Positions 8,559 to 18,943 of a stretch of DNA of 54,473 bases are shown one piece after another (the first letter of the stretch is position 1; every line of letters starts with the position of its first letter). Under the pieces are notes generated by a model. The model was not told the DNA's origin. It did not search any database and saw only the letters and a list, made by a program, of their open reading frames with translations. This stretch comes from Spirochaetaceae bacterium (GTDB lineage: Bacteria > Spirochaetota > Spirochaetia > SZUA-6 > Bin103): positions 1 to 54,473 of the forward strand of contig JAPPNY010000059.1 in the NCBI GenBank assembly GCA_028818385.1, given 5' to 3'. The position numbers and the translations under genes are program-made.

Positions 8559-8809
8559 GCGCCGCGTGCGGTGTCTTCTGCCTCGATCTGATCGTAGAGC
8601 TGATTCATGCTCATACCGCGAAAGCCGGGCTTGATCCCGAGCGCGTGGGCCTTGACCCGAAAGGGGGTGCTCGGTGCGGGCGTATCCAGGCGTGCGAGAC
8701 CGACCTGCAGCGTGTGCTCCAACACGTCGCGAAACGGGCGTTCCTCAAGCCGAGCCCGCTCTCGGAGCTCCCGCAAGATCGCATCGTTGATGTTCACAGT
8801 GGTACGCAT
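8555..8809 (-). CDS. VapB-type ribbon-helix-helix antitoxin
   Basis: This is an 84-residue antitoxin. It starts with MRTTVNINDAILRELRERAR, a ribbon strand plus helix typical of RHH antitoxins of the VapB (DUF2191-like) group. The C-terminal half (PFRVKAHALGIKPGFRGMSMNQLYDQIEAED) is the toxin-binding part. It overlaps the toxin gene by 4 bp. A 10-bp palindrome lies just upstream. It faces the ABC ATPase gene divergently. Confidence 0.8.
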   Translation of the reverse strand: MRTTVNINDAILRELRERARLEERPFRDVLEHTLQVGLARLDTPAPSTPFRVKAHALGIKPGFRGMSMNQLYDQIEAEDTARGA

Positions 8810-8814
8810 GCAGT

Positions 8815-8824
8815 CATCATGATG
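8815..8824. promoter_or_regulatory. Palindrome upstream of the vapB gene, candidate operator
   Basis: CATCATGATG is a perfect 10-bp palindrome, 5 bp upstream of the minus-strand vapB start codon at 8809. Its position fits autoregulation by the RHH antitoxin. It is short enough to occur by chance, so confidence is low. Confidence 0.3.
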
Positions 8825-8901
8825 CGTCCATGTCGGTGAGTCAAAGGTCCGGACGAGGTAGCCGGAAGAGCCGCCCGGTCACTATCTTTCCCGGCGATCC
8901 C

Positions 8902-9896
<995 letters not shown>

Positions 9897-9900
<4 letters not shown>

Positions 9901-12809
9901 GCGAAGCGAACCTCGCTCGAAGAGTGACGCCTGCCCTGTCGGTCGCGCGCAAGGAGGTGCTGAGCTACTTCAGCTCGCCTCTGGCCTTCATCGCCGTGGG
10001 GGCGTTCCTGGCGGCGACCCTGTTCACGTTCTTCTGGGTGGAGGCGTTCTTCGCGCGCGGCATCGCCGACGTGCGTCCGCTGTTCGCCTGGATGCCGCTG
10101 CTGGTGATGCTGCTGGTGGCGGCCCTCGGCATGCGCCAGTGGAGCGAGGAGCAGCGCTCCGGGACGCTGGAGATCCTGCTCACCCTGCCGGTGCGGCCGA
10201 TCGCGCTGGTGATGGGAAAGTTCCTGGCGATCGAGGTGCTGGTGGCCACCGCGCTGCTGCTGACCCTGCCGTTGCCGCTGACCGTCGCGCTGCTCGGCGA
10301 CCTGGACCCGGGGCCGGTGATCGGCGGCTACCTGGCGTCGCTGCTGATGGCGGGCGCGTACGCCGCGCTCGCCCTGTTCCTGTCGTCGCGCACCGCCAAC
10401 CAGATCGTCGCCTTCATCTCCACCGCCGTGGTGGGCGGCGCGCTCTACCTGGTGGGCACGCCGGGGGTCACCGACTTCGCGGGCGGCGCCGGCAACCTGC
10501 TGCGGCAGATCGGCACCGGCAGCCGCTTCGCCTCGATCGAGCGCGGCGTCCTGGACCTCCGCGACCTGGTCTACTACCTGTCGCTCACCGCCGGCTTCCT
10601 GGCCGCCGGCGTGCTGGCGCTGGACGCCAAGCGGTGGAGCCGCGGGGCCGTGACGGCGCGCTACCGCCGGCGCGCGCTGGCGGCCGCCGCGCTGGCTGTC
10701 GCCAACCTGGTCCTGCTCAACGTGTGGCTGGGTCCGTTCGCCCGGCTGCGCGTCGATCTCACCGCCGACCGCGCCTACTCGCTGTCGCCGGCCACGGTGT
10801 CGCTGCTGCAGGGCCTGCCCGAGCCGCTCGCGATCCGCGCCTACCTGAGCGAGCGCACCCATCCGCTGCTGGCGCCGCTGGCTCCGCAGATCGGCGACCT
10901 GCTGGAGGAGTACCGCATCGCCGGCCGCGGCACGGTCACCGCCGAGGTGATCGACCCGGGCGGCGACCCGGAGGCCGAGGAGGAGGCCGTGCAGGCCTAC
11001 AACATCCGGCCGACTCCCTTCCAGGTCGAGGACCGTTTCGAGCAGGGCATCGTCAACTCCTACTTCGACGTGGTGGTCGGCTACGGCGACCAGTACGAGG
11101 TGCTGGGGTTCGGCGACCTGATCCGCATCGACCGCGGCCGGGACGGCATCACCGAGGTGCGCCTGCGCAACTTCGAGTACGACCTGACCCGCGCCATCAA
11201 GAAGGCGTCGTCCGGGTTCCGGAGCGTCGACTCGCTGTTCGCGGCGCTGCGCGACCCCGTGGAGCTGGCGCTGTACGTGACGCCGGACACGCTGCCGGCG
11301 GACCTGGACGATCCGCGCTCGGTGGTGGCCGAGGCCGCCGCCGCGCTGGCCGAGCGGTCCGGCGGCGCGCTGGTGTTCCGGGAGATCGACCCCGGTCCCG
11401 AGGGGGCCGAGGGCCGCCGGGAGCTCGCCGAACGGTACGGCTTGCAGCCGATAGCGGTATCGCTGTTCTCGACCGAGACCTACTACTTCGACCTGATCCT
11501 GGAGTCGGCCGGCCAGGCGTTCATCGTCCGGCCGGAGGACGAGTACAGCGCCGCGTCGGTCACCGCCGCGGTCGAGGCGGCGCTGAAACGCGTCGCTCCG
11601 GGGTTCCTGCGCACCGTCGGCGTGCGCCTGCCGCCCGCTGGGCCCACGCAGGATCCCTTCGGGAGGCCGCAGCAGCCGTTCGCGTCCTGGCAGCTCCTGC
11701 AGCAGCAGCTCTCCGACGACTACGCCGTGCAGCGCGTGGATCTGAGCCGGGGCGAGGTGCCCGCGCAGGTCGACGCGCTGCTGGTCGTGGCGCCGCAGGC
11801 GCTCCGCGACCGGGAGCGGTTCGCCGTCGACCAGTACCTGATGCGCGGCGGCGCGCTCCTGGTGGCCGCGGGCAGCTACCGTGCCGCCGCCGACGCGCTC
11901 GGCGAGGGCATCTCGCTGAACCGCGCCGGCGAGGGGACTGCTGCGCTGCTCGATGCCTACGGCGTGAGCGTCGCTCCCCGCGTGGTCATGGACCCGCAGA
12001 ACGAGTCGTTTCCGACCACCGTACGGAGCGGCTCGGTCCTGCAGATCCGCCCGATCGACTACCCGTACTTCGTCGACGTGCGCCGCGACGGCATGTCGCG
12101 CACCCATCCGATCACGTCCTCCCTGGAGGCGGTGACTCTCAACTGGGCGTCGCCGCTGGCCGTGGACGGCGCGCTGGCGGCCGGCCGCCAGGTGGAGGTG
12201 CTGCTGCACTCGACGGCCGAGGCGTGGACCACGGGGGAGCCGGCCGCGCAGCCGGACTTCGGGCGCTACCCGGACGCGGGCTTCGCGCAAGGCGACGACC
12301 GCCAGGAGTGGCCGCTCGCGGTGGCGGTCACCGGGCGCTTTCGCAGCGCGTTCGCCGAATCGGGTCCGCCGCCGGCGGACGGGACGGACGGCGATGCCGC
12401 CGGCCGGCGATCGACGATCGATGCATCGCCGGAGGACACCCGCCTGGTGGTGTTCGGCTCGGGCGAGTTCCTCAACGACACGATCATGAGCCTGTCGGCG
12501 AGCCTGCATGGCGAGCGCTACCTGAACAGCCTGCAGGTGCTGCAGAACGCCGTGGACTGGGCCGTGGAGGACCTGGCCCTGCTGGGCATCCGTTCCGAGG
12601 GAGCGGTGACCCGGCTGTTGCTGCCGATCGACGATTCGGCGCGGCGCGCCTGGGAGTTGATCAACTACGTGGTCGTGGCGCTGCTGCTCGGCGCGGTGGG
12701 CGCGGTGTGGTGGATGCGCCGGCGCGGCGAGCGGCCGATGTACGGTCCGGCTGCAGGCGTTGGCGGCGCGGATGAGCAGGCGCCCGCGGGCGGGGAGGGT
12801 GGTCCGTGA
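9897..12809 (+). CDS. Fused ABC-2 permease (GldF-like) and GldG-like extracytoplasmic protein
   Basis: This 970-residue protein joins two parts normally encoded as GldF and GldG. Residues 1-250 form an ABC-2-type permease with about six membrane segments and the conserved MRQWSEEQRSGTLEILLTLPV cytoplasmic helix. After another helix (ALAAAALAVANLVLLNVWLG) comes a long GldG/ABC_transp_aux domain beginning LRVDLTADRAYSLSPAT. The final helix (LINYVVVALLLGAVGAVWWM) ends in a short basic tail. The GTG start overlaps the ATPase gene and the stop overlaps the DUF4340 gene. In Flavobacterium GldAFG is needed for gliding; outside Bacteroidota the substrate of these exporters is not known. Confidence 0.85.
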
Positions 12810-13798
12810 TTGCGGCGCTGCGTCGCGAGCGCGGTCTGGCCGTGCTGGCGGCGGTGCTGGTGGCGCAGGCGGCGGTCCTGGTGTTGACACGGTTGCCGGG
12901 CCGCGAGGATGTACCGGAGTCGCTGCTCGCCGGCCTGGAGGCCGGAGCGGTCACTCGTATCGAGATCGAGGACGGCGCGGACGGACACGTCGTGATGGAC
13001 CGCGAAGGGGACGGCTGGGTGCTGAGCGATGCCGGCGGCTACCCGGCCGACGGCACCCGCATCGCCGGATTGCTGGACCGGCTGGCCGCCGCCCGGCGGG
13101 AGCGGCTGGTGGCGCGCACCGAGGCGGGCCGGCTGGAGCTGCGCGTGGCGCCGGACGGCTTCGAGCGCCGCGTGCGCATCGACGCGGGCGCGGACGAGTA
13201 TCTGCTGTTCGTCGGCACCACCGCCGGCACCGGCGCCGGGCACGTGCGCGTGGACGGCGAGGACGAAGTATGGAGCGTCGACGGAATGGCGCCCTGGCAG
13301 GTGGTCGCCGACCGGTCCGATTGGGTCGATCCGGTCTACCTGCGCGTCGAAGCCGATCGGATCGCCGCCTTCGAGCTGGTGAACGCGGCCGGCTCGTTCC
13401 GCTTCGAGCGGTCGGACGGGGAGTGGACCTCGCCCGTGCCGGGGGCCGGCGAAGTCCTGGACCAGGAGCGGGTGACCGCCTTCCTGGACCGCGTGAGCAC
13501 GCTGCGGATGCGCCGCCCGCTCGGCACCGAGCCGCCCGGCGACTACCGGCTCGCCGAGCGGGCGGCGGAAGTGCGGCTCGCGCTGAGCCCGGGCGAGGAC
13601 GGGGAAGGCGGCACCCTGGAGCTCCTGATCCTGGCCGGCGGCGACGACGACTACGACTACGTCGTGAAGAGCTCCGATTCGGAGTATTATGTGGAGGTGC
13701 CGAGCTTCACGCTCGCCGATCTGGTCGACGCCGACCGTTCGACGTTCGTGACGGCCGACGACCCGGGCGGCTCGCCAACCGGCGCTTCATCGCAGTGA
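12806..13798 (+). CDS. DUF4340 domain protein, accessory to the ABC exporter
   Basis: This 330-residue protein has an N-terminal membrane anchor (GLAVLAAVLVAQAAVLVLT) and a beta-rich exterior of the DUF4340 type. That type contains repeated units such as VTRIEIED with GWVLSDAGGYPADGTRI, and YLRVEADRIAAFEL with DGEWTSPVPG. DUF4340 genes commonly follow GldA/GldG ABC genes, and here the GTG start overlaps the permease stop. The product probably faces the periplasm and works with the GldG-like domain. Its biochemical role is unknown. Confidence 0.8.
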   Translation: MIAALRRERGLAVLAAVLVAQAAVLVLTRLPGREDVPESLLAGLEAGAVTRIEIEDGADGHVVMDREGDGWVLSDAGGYPADGTRIAGLLDRLAAARRERLVARTEAGRLELRVAPDGFERRVRIDAGADEYLLFVGTTAGTGAGHVRVDGEDEVWSVDGMAPWQVVADRSDWVDPVYLRVEADRIAAFELVNAAGSFRFERSDGEWTSPVPGAGEVLDQERVTAFLDRVSTLRMRRPLGTEPPGDYRLAERAAEVRLALSPGEDGEGGTLELLILAGGDDDYDYVVKSSDSEYYVEVPSFTLADLVDADRSTFVTADDPGGSPTGASSQ

Positions 13799-13856
13799 GC
13801 AGCCGCCCGACAATACATATCGGACGCATTTCGGAAGCACATTCGGAGGTAATCGA

Positions 13857-15269
13857 ATGAAGATGCATGTGGGCGGCGCCTGGGTGGATGCCGCCGAGAC
13901 GATCGACGTACTGAATCCGTTCGACGGATCGGTGGTGGACACGGTGCCGCGCGCGACCATGGACGACGTGCAGACGGCGCTGGCGACCGCCCGGAAGGCC
14001 GCCAAACAGGTGGCGGCGATGACCGGCTACGAGCGCTACCAGATCCTGCACCGGGCCTCGGAGCTGATGGTCGAGCGCGCCGCGGAGCTGTCGAAGATCA
14101 TCACCCTGGAAGAGGGCAAGCCGGTCGGCGAGGCGAACATCGAGGTGGAGCGCGCCACCGAGATCATCGCGCTGTCCGCCGAGGAGGCAAAGCGCCTGGG
14201 CGGCGAGGTGCTGCCGCTGGACGGCGCGCCCGGCGTGCGCGACAAGGTGGGCTTCACCCTGCGCGTGCCGTGCGGTGTGGTCGTCGGCATCAGCCCGTTC
14301 AACTTCCCACTGCACCTGGTCTGCCACAAGGTCGGCCCCGCCTTCGCGGCCGGCAACGCCATCGTCCTCAAGCCCGCGACCGACACCCCGCTGTCCGGCC
14401 TCAAGGTCATCGAGCTGCTGGTGGACGCCGGCGCCCCGCCGGAGGCCGTGCAATGCCTGACCGGCTCGGGCGGCGAGATCGGCGACGCGCTCTGCGGGGA
14501 CCCGTGCGTGCGCAAGATCACCTTCACCGGCAGCCGCGACGTGGGCGAGCACATCTGCAAGGTCGCGGGCCTGAAGAAGGTGACCATGGAGCTCGGCTCC
14601 AACGCGCCGTTCGTGGTGATGCCCGACGCGGATCCGGAGAAGGTGGCCAAGGCCGCCGCCATGTCCGGCTACTCGAATGCCGGTCAGGTCTGCATCTCGA
14701 CGCAGCGCGTGCTGGCGCACAAGGACGCGTACGCCGACTTCGTGGACGCCTTCAAGGCGGAAGTCGATTCGATCAACACCGGCAACCCGCTGCACGCCGA
14801 CAGCAAGATGGGGCCGATGATCCGCCAGTCCGACGCCGAGCGCGTGCAGGGCTGGGTCACGGAGGCGGTCAACGGTGGAGCCACGCTGGTCGCGGGCGGC
14901 GACCTCGACGGGCAGATGATGCAGCCGACCGTGCTGGAGGGCGTCAGCCCCGAGATGCGCATCTCCTGCGACGAGGTGTTCGGCCCCGTGGTGGGCATCA
15001 CCAGGGTGGACGACATCGACCAGGCGATCGCGCTGGCCAACGACACCAACTACGGCCTGAGCGCCGCCATCTTCACCGAGAACGTGAACTGGGCCATGCA
15101 GTACGTGCGCCAGGTCGAATCCGGCAACATCCACGTCAACTGGGGCACCCAGTGGCGGGCCGACCTGATGCCGTACGGCGGCCTCAAGGACTCCGGCATG
15201 GGCAAGGAAGGGCCGAAGTACGCGGTCGAGGAGATGACCGAGACGAAGATGTGCGTCTTCCACCTGTAG
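13857..15269 (+). CDS. NAD(P)-dependent aldehyde dehydrogenase
   Basis: This 470-residue ALDH has the general base Glu in MELGSN, the catalytic Cys in NAGQVCISTQR, the cofactor-binding FTGSRDVGEH and the late EVFGPV motif. The sequence resembles the lactaldehyde / succinate semialdehyde / glyceraldehyde-type subgroup, but the substrate cannot be fixed. GGAGGT precedes the ATG at ideal distance. A glutaredoxin gene begins 10 bp after its stop codon and is probably co-transcribed. Confidence 0.9.
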   Translation: MKMHVGGAWVDAAETIDVLNPFDGSVVDTVPRATMDDVQTALATARKAAKQVAAMTGYERYQILHRASELMVERAAELSKIITLEEGKPVGEANIEVERATEIIALSAEEAKRLGGEVLPLDGAPGVRDKVGFTLRVPCGVVVGISPFNFPLHLVCHKVGPAFAAGNAIVLKPATDTPLSGLKVIELLVDAGAPPEAVQCLTGSGGEIGDALCGDPCVRKITFTGSRDVGEHICKVAGLKKVTMELGSNAPFVVMPDADPEKVAKAAAMSGYSNAGQVCISTQRVLAHKDAYADFVDAFKAEVDSINTGNPLHADSKMGPMIRQSDAERVQGWVTEAVNGGATLVAGGDLDGQMMQPTVLEGVSPEMRISCDEVFGPVVGITRVDDIDQAIALANDTNYGLSAAIFTENVNWAMQYVRQVESGNIHVNWGTQWRADLMPYGGLKDSGMGKEGPKYAVEEMTETKMCVFHL

Positions 15270-15279
15270 GCGGTGCGCC

Positions 15280-15513
15280 ATGGCGGTACGCATGTACACG
15301 ACGCCGAGCTGCGGCTACTGCACGCAGCTCAAGCGCTACCTGCGCGAGCGGCAGGTGAAGTTCACGGAGTACGACATCAGCCGCGACGAGCGCAAGGCGG
15401 CCGAGATCGCGCACCGCTCCCGGCAGCACGGCGTGCCGGTACTCGACTACAACGGCACCATCGTCGTCGGCTTCGACCGCGACCGCATCGACCGCCTGAT
15501 CGCCAAGGGTTAG
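15280..15513 (+). CDS. Glutaredoxin-like protein
   Basis: This is a 77-residue thioredoxin-fold protein with a CGYC active site (Cys11, Cys14), the cis-Pro in HGVPVLDYNG and a final glycine-rich turn before helix 3. Its length and TPSCGYCTQLKRYL start fit the NrdH/Grx-like group. It lies directly behind the aldehyde dehydrogenase. It probably reduces protein disulfides or glutathione-like mixed disulfides in the cytoplasm. Confidence 0.88.
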   Translation: MAVRMYTTPSCGYCTQLKRYLRERQVKFTEYDISRDERKAAEIAHRSRQHGVPVLDYNGTIVVGFDRDRIDRLIAKG

Positions 15514-15526
15514 CTTCGGCGGGCGA

Positions 15527-16237
15527 TCAAGAGCGGCGCTGCAGGTAGCTGCGGCGCCGCTCTGGCTCGAACTTTTCGATCGCGTATCGCAACATCGTGC
15601 GCGGCATGCGCGCGGCGTGGCGGTCCAGGAAGCGCTCCTCGGCCGCCAGGTCGCGCTTGCCGATCTCGCGCAGCATCCAGCCGACCGCCTTGTGGATCAG
15701 GTCGTGCGGGTGGTCGCGCAACAGCTCGGCAAGCCGCAGCGTGTCCTGGAATTGGCCGGCGCGGATGAAGGCGAAGGTGGCGAGCACGGCCACGCGCTGC
15801 CGCCACAAGTGACGGGAGGCCGCAAGCTCGTAGAGCACGGCGCGGTCCCGGTTCAGCAGATGGGCGCCCAGGATATGCGGCGCCGACCCGTCCACCAGGT
15901 CCCAACTGTTCACGGCGTCAAGGTGTTCGAGGTAGAAGGAGGCGATCGGCTCCCGCTCCGCCGGCGTTGCGCGCCGATAGCGGTCGGCCAGCACGAACAG
16001 CGCCGCCTGCCGGTGCTCGTGCCAGGGGCTGGCCAGTACCTCGGCCAGGTCGGCCAGCGACAGCTCGCGATGGCGGCGGGCGATCGCCCGCACCTCCGGG
16101 ACGCGCAGCCCCAGGAAGCGGTCCCCCTCGCCATACTCCCCCGGTCCCGTGCGAAAGAACCGCTGCAGATGCTCCGCGCGCGCAGGGTCTCCGGCGCCGT
16201 CCAGCGCCGCGCACAGCGCGCGTGCCGCCTCTCTCAT
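15527..16237 (-). CDS. DNA alkylation repair protein, AlkD family
   Basis: This 236-residue all-helical HEAT-like protein is of the AlkC/AlkD glycosylase family. The AlkD signature VNSWDLVD is present (Trp112, Asp113), and Arg148 in WRQRVAVLATFAF matches the third DNA-contacting residue. GLRVPEVRAIAR near residue 43 is another family block. AlkD removes positively charged alkylated purines from DNA. The gene converges with the glutaredoxin gene 13 bp away and is transcribed divergently from an orphan DNA methyltransferase. Confidence 0.87.
   Translation of the reverse strand: MREAARALCAALDGAGDPARAEHLQRFFRTGPGEYGEGDRFLGLRVPEVRAIARRHRELSLADLAEVLASPWHEHRQAALFVLADRYRRATPAEREPIASFYLEHLDAVNSWDLVDGSAPHILGAHLLNRDRAVLYELAASRHLWRQRVAVLATFAFIRAGQFQDTLRLAELLRDHPHDLIHKAVGWMLREIGKRDLAAEERFLDRHAARMPRTMLRYAIEKFEPERRRSYLQRRS
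15530..15563. terminator. Strong hairpin between convergent genes, possible bidirectional terminator
   Basis: Arms 15530-15544 and 15549-15563 pair over 15 bases with one G-U wobble around a GTAG loop. The right part encodes the last codons of alkD, and the hairpin begins 16 bp after the glutaredoxin stop. There is no clear T-tract, so intrinsic termination is uncertain. Confidence 0.4.
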
Positions 16238-16316
16238 CCGCGCGGATGATAGCTCAGTTACGGGCTCTGTTTGAGCGAAGGCGCAAGCGATACGGCTCAG
16301 CGTGCGCTATAGTGGC

Positions 16317-17312
16317 ATGAGCCCCAGCCACATGATCGCACCAGCATCCGTCCATGCGAACGGTACGGGCGAGTCCAACGGCTATCTCCGGTTGGACGCG
16401 CACGATCGGCTCCCCGTCACATCGCTGGACACGTCGGTCCTCGTGTGCGGAAACGCGAGTGATGCTCTGGAGTTGCTGCCCGACCGGTGCATTCGGACGG
16501 TGGTGACATCGCCGCCGTACTGGTCGCTGCGGGACTACGAGATCGATCGGCAGATCGGTCGCGACGACATCCTCGCGGATTACGTCGAAAGCATCGTACA
16601 GACGTTCGACAAGGTCCGCCGCGTGCTTGCCGACGACGGAACCGTCTGGCTCAACGTCGGCGACGCGTACACGTCGGGCAACCGGCGATATCGAGCACCG
16701 GACCGCAAGAACCGGGCGCGCGCGATGGACGTCCGGCCGGTGACCCCGGAGGGACTCAAGCCGAAGGACCTGATCGGCGTACCCTGGCGCCTGGCGTTCG
16801 CGCTTCAGGACGCCGGATGGTGGCTGCGTTCGGAGGTGATCTGGCACAAGCCGAACGCTCACCCGGAGTCGGTTCGGGACCGGCCGACGAAAGCACACGA
16901 GACCGTGTTCCTGCTGTCCAAGAGCCAGGACTACCACTACGACATCGACGCCGTGCGCGGCCCGAAAGAGCGCCGGCTGCGAACGGTGTGGGACATCCCG
17001 ACGGAGCCGCAGAAACGCAACGGCGCCATGGACGACCACCCGGCGATGATGCCGATGAAGCTGGCGCGGCGATGCGTAGCGATCACCAGCCGGCCCGGCG
17101 ACGTGGTGTTGGATCCGTACGCCGGTTCCGGCACCACGCTGATCGCGGCTCAGGACCTGGGCAGGAAGTGGGTCGGCGTGGAGCTGAACCCGGCATACGT
17201 AGACTTGGTGGAGCGCAGGATCGGTGCCGGGACGCCGGGAATGTTCGCCGCGGCCGAACGGACCGCCCTCGCAGCGTGCACGGTCCATGCCGAGTGGGAT
17301 CTCGCGAAGTGA
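16317..17312 (+). CDS. Orphan beta-class DNA methyltransferase (SPPY motif)
   Basis: This protein of about 331 residues has motif IV TSPPYWSLRDYE (SPPY near 65-68) ahead of the SAM-binding motif DPYAGSGTT near the C-terminus. That is the beta-class order. SPPY is typical of N4-cytosine methylases but also occurs in some N6-adenine ones. The target-recognition region lies between. Possible starts are GTG 16302, ATG 16317 and ATG 16332, none with a clear Shine-Dalgarno sequence; TATAGT at 16308-16313 could be a -10 box. No restriction endonuclease is adjacent: AlkD lies on one side and a small unknown ORF on the other. Confidence 0.85.
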   Translation: MSPSHMIAPASVHANGTGESNGYLRLDAHDRLPVTSLDTSVLVCGNASDALELLPDRCIRTVVTSPPYWSLRDYEIDRQIGRDDILADYVESIVQTFDKVRRVLADDGTVWLNVGDAYTSGNRRYRAPDRKNRARAMDVRPVTPEGLKPKDLIGVPWRLAFALQDAGWWLRSEVIWHKPNAHPESVRDRPTKAHETVFLLSKSQDYHYDIDAVRGPKERRLRTVWDIPTEPQKRNGAMDDHPAMMPMKLARRCVAITSRPGDVVLDPYAGSGTTLIAAQDLGRKWVGVELNPAYVDLVERRIGAGTPGMFAAAERTALAACTVHAEWDLAK

Positions 17313-17331
17313 AGTAGCGGGAGCCGCGCCC

Positions 17332-17469
17332 ATGCCGCAGTGCGACCGTATCGCCGGCACCCGCTATCGCATCGACGGGCGGCAGGGGGAGAACGCGCTG
17401 GTGTTCGCCCTCGACGCCAGCGGCGGCCGGGCCAGGAGAGGCGTGCACATCAGCATACCGGACCGCTGA
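17332..17469 (+). CDS. Small hypothetical protein (45 aa)
   Basis: A 45-codon frame starts at ATG 17332, 20 bp behind the methyltransferase stop codon, with GGGAG about ten bases upstream. The product (MPQCDRIAGTRYRIDG...) is basic and matches no family I recognise. It could be a co-transcribed small gene, a relic, or chance. Confidence 0.25.
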   Translation: MPQCDRIAGTRYRIDGRQGENALVFALDASGGRARRGVHISIPDR

Positions 17470-17493
17470 CACGGGCGCCGGTGTGACGATCGG

Positions 17494-17952
17494 CTACAGG
17501 AGATGCAGCGCGCGGGCTCCGATGGCGCTGCCGACGCCGACCAGCAGGCCGACGGCCACCTCCGGGATGGAGTGGCCGACGTCGTGCGAGGTTACCGGCC
17601 GGCTCGCCTCGGGCATTGGCGCGATCATCTTGCGTAGCGCTTCGGAATTGATCTGGATCGCGCCGCGCACGCGGATGGCGTCGAAGATGATGATCACGCT
17701 GAACGCGCAGGCGACCGCGAACAGGTCCGACGCCACGCCGGCGCGCAGGCCGACGGCGGTGGTGAGGGTCGCGACGAACGCGGTGTGCGAGGACGGCATG
17801 CCGCCGGCGGCGAACAGCCGGCTCCACGCGACCGTGCGCGTGCGCGCGGAGTGCGCGGCAATCTTGAAGACCTGGCAGCCCACCTGGACCACGACAGCCA
17901 CGAGGAGGGATACGCTCACACCGGCCGTCATCAGGACGGCGGATGGTAGCAT
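17494..17952 (-). CDS. DUF212 / divergent PAP2-family membrane protein
   Basis: This 152-residue protein has four hydrophobic segments and the signature GGMPSSHTAFVATLTTAVG, with FSVIIIFDAIRVRGA and a late TSHDVGHSIPEVAVG. This is the YuiD/DUF212 group, related to acid phosphatase/vanadium haloperoxidase membrane enzymes. The phosphatase-like His residues are in SSHTA and GHSIPE. Starts at 17952 or 17931 are both possible. It diverges from the 2-hydroxyacid dehydrogenase, whose ATG is only 6 bp away. Confidence 0.85.
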   Translation of the reverse strand: MLPSAVLMTAGVSVSLLVAVVVQVGCQVFKIAAHSARTRTVAWSRLFAAGGMPSSHTAFVATLTTAVGLRAGVASDLFAVACAFSVIIIFDAIRVRGAIQINSEALRKMIAPMPEASRPVTSHDVGHSIPEVAVGLLVGVGSAIGARALHLL

Positions 17953-17958
17953 GAGCGC

Positions 17959-18924
17959 ATGGACGCGCTGGTAGCGCTGGTTTCCCGCGACGATTTCGCC
18001 GTCCCCGCCGACCTGGCCGGGCGGCTCGCCGCCGTCGGCGGCGAGTTGCGCCATCGCGACTGCGCCGACGGCGCGGAGCTGATCGAAGCCGCGCGGGGCG
18101 CGAAGGTGGTATGGGTATTCGGCGGCGGGCGCCTGCTTACCGAGGCGGTGCTCACGGAGTTGCCCGACTGCCGCCTGATCGTTCGCAGCGGCAGCGGCAC
18201 GGACAACATCCCGGTCGCGGCGGCGCGCGCACGCGGCATCGCCGTCGGCAACACGCCGGAGGCGACCCGCGACGTGGTGGCCGACCATACGATCGGCGTG
18301 CTCATCGCCCGGCACCGCCGCATCGTTCTCAAGGACCGCCACATCCGTCGGGGAATCTACTCCCAGGACAACCCGCCGACCGGCCCGGCGCTGGCCGGCA
18401 TGACCCTGGGCCTGATCGGCTTCGGCCACATCGGCGCGGCGGTCGCCGCCCGCGCGGCGCCGTTCGGGTTGCGGGTGCTGGCGACCGATCCGGCCAGGAG
18501 CGGCGCGGAGATCCGTGCCGGCGGCGCGGAGCCGGCCGGGCTGGGCGAGATCCTGCGCACCAGCGACTTCGTCTCGCTCCATGTCCCGCTGCTGGCGAGC
18601 ACCACGGCGCTGATCGGTGCGCGCGAGCTCGCCGCGATGCAGCCGCACGCGATCCTGATCAACACGTCGCGCGGCAAGGTCGTCGATCAGGAGGCGCTGA
18701 TCGCGGCGCTCCAGTCGGGCCGGATCGCCGGCGCTGCGCTCGACGTGTTCGACCCGGAGCCGCTGCCGCCCGAAAGCCCGCTGATCGGCATGGAGCAGGT
18801 GGTGCTCACACCGCACACCGCCGGCTCCGGCGCCGCGATGATCCGTCGATTCTGGGAGGACTCGATCACGACCATCGGCCACTTCCTGCGCACCGGCCGG
18901 CCGCGGTGGGAAGTGATCGCGTAG
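17959..18924 (+). CDS. D-2-hydroxyacid dehydrogenase (phosphoglycerate dehydrogenase-like)
   Basis: This 321-residue enzyme has the NAD-binding loop GLIGFGHIG (151-159) and the catalytic set Arg238 (NTSRGKVVD), Glu267 (DVFDPEPLP) and His286 (LTPHTAG). The substrate-binding N-terminal region has RSGSGTDNIPV. It lacks the ACT regulatory domain of SerA, so it may be a glyoxylate/hydroxypyruvate or similar reductase. The 6-bp divergent spacing from the DUF212 gene means their promoters must overlap each other's coding region. Confidence 0.85.
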   Translation: MDALVALVSRDDFAVPADLAGRLAAVGGELRHRDCADGAELIEAARGAKVVWVFGGGRLLTEAVLTELPDCRLIVRSGSGTDNIPVAAARARGIAVGNTPEATRDVVADHTIGVLIARHRRIVLKDRHIRRGIYSQDNPPTGPALAGMTLGLIGFGHIGAAVAARAAPFGLRVLATDPARSGAEIRAGGAEPAGLGEILRTSDFVSLHVPLLASTTALIGARELAAMQPHAILINTSRGKVVDQEALIAALQSGRIAGAALDVFDPEPLPPESPLIGMEQVVLTPHTAGSGAAMIRRFWEDSITTIGHFLRTGRPRWEVIA

Positions 18925-18943
18925 GCGCTCCGGCGCGCGGTCT

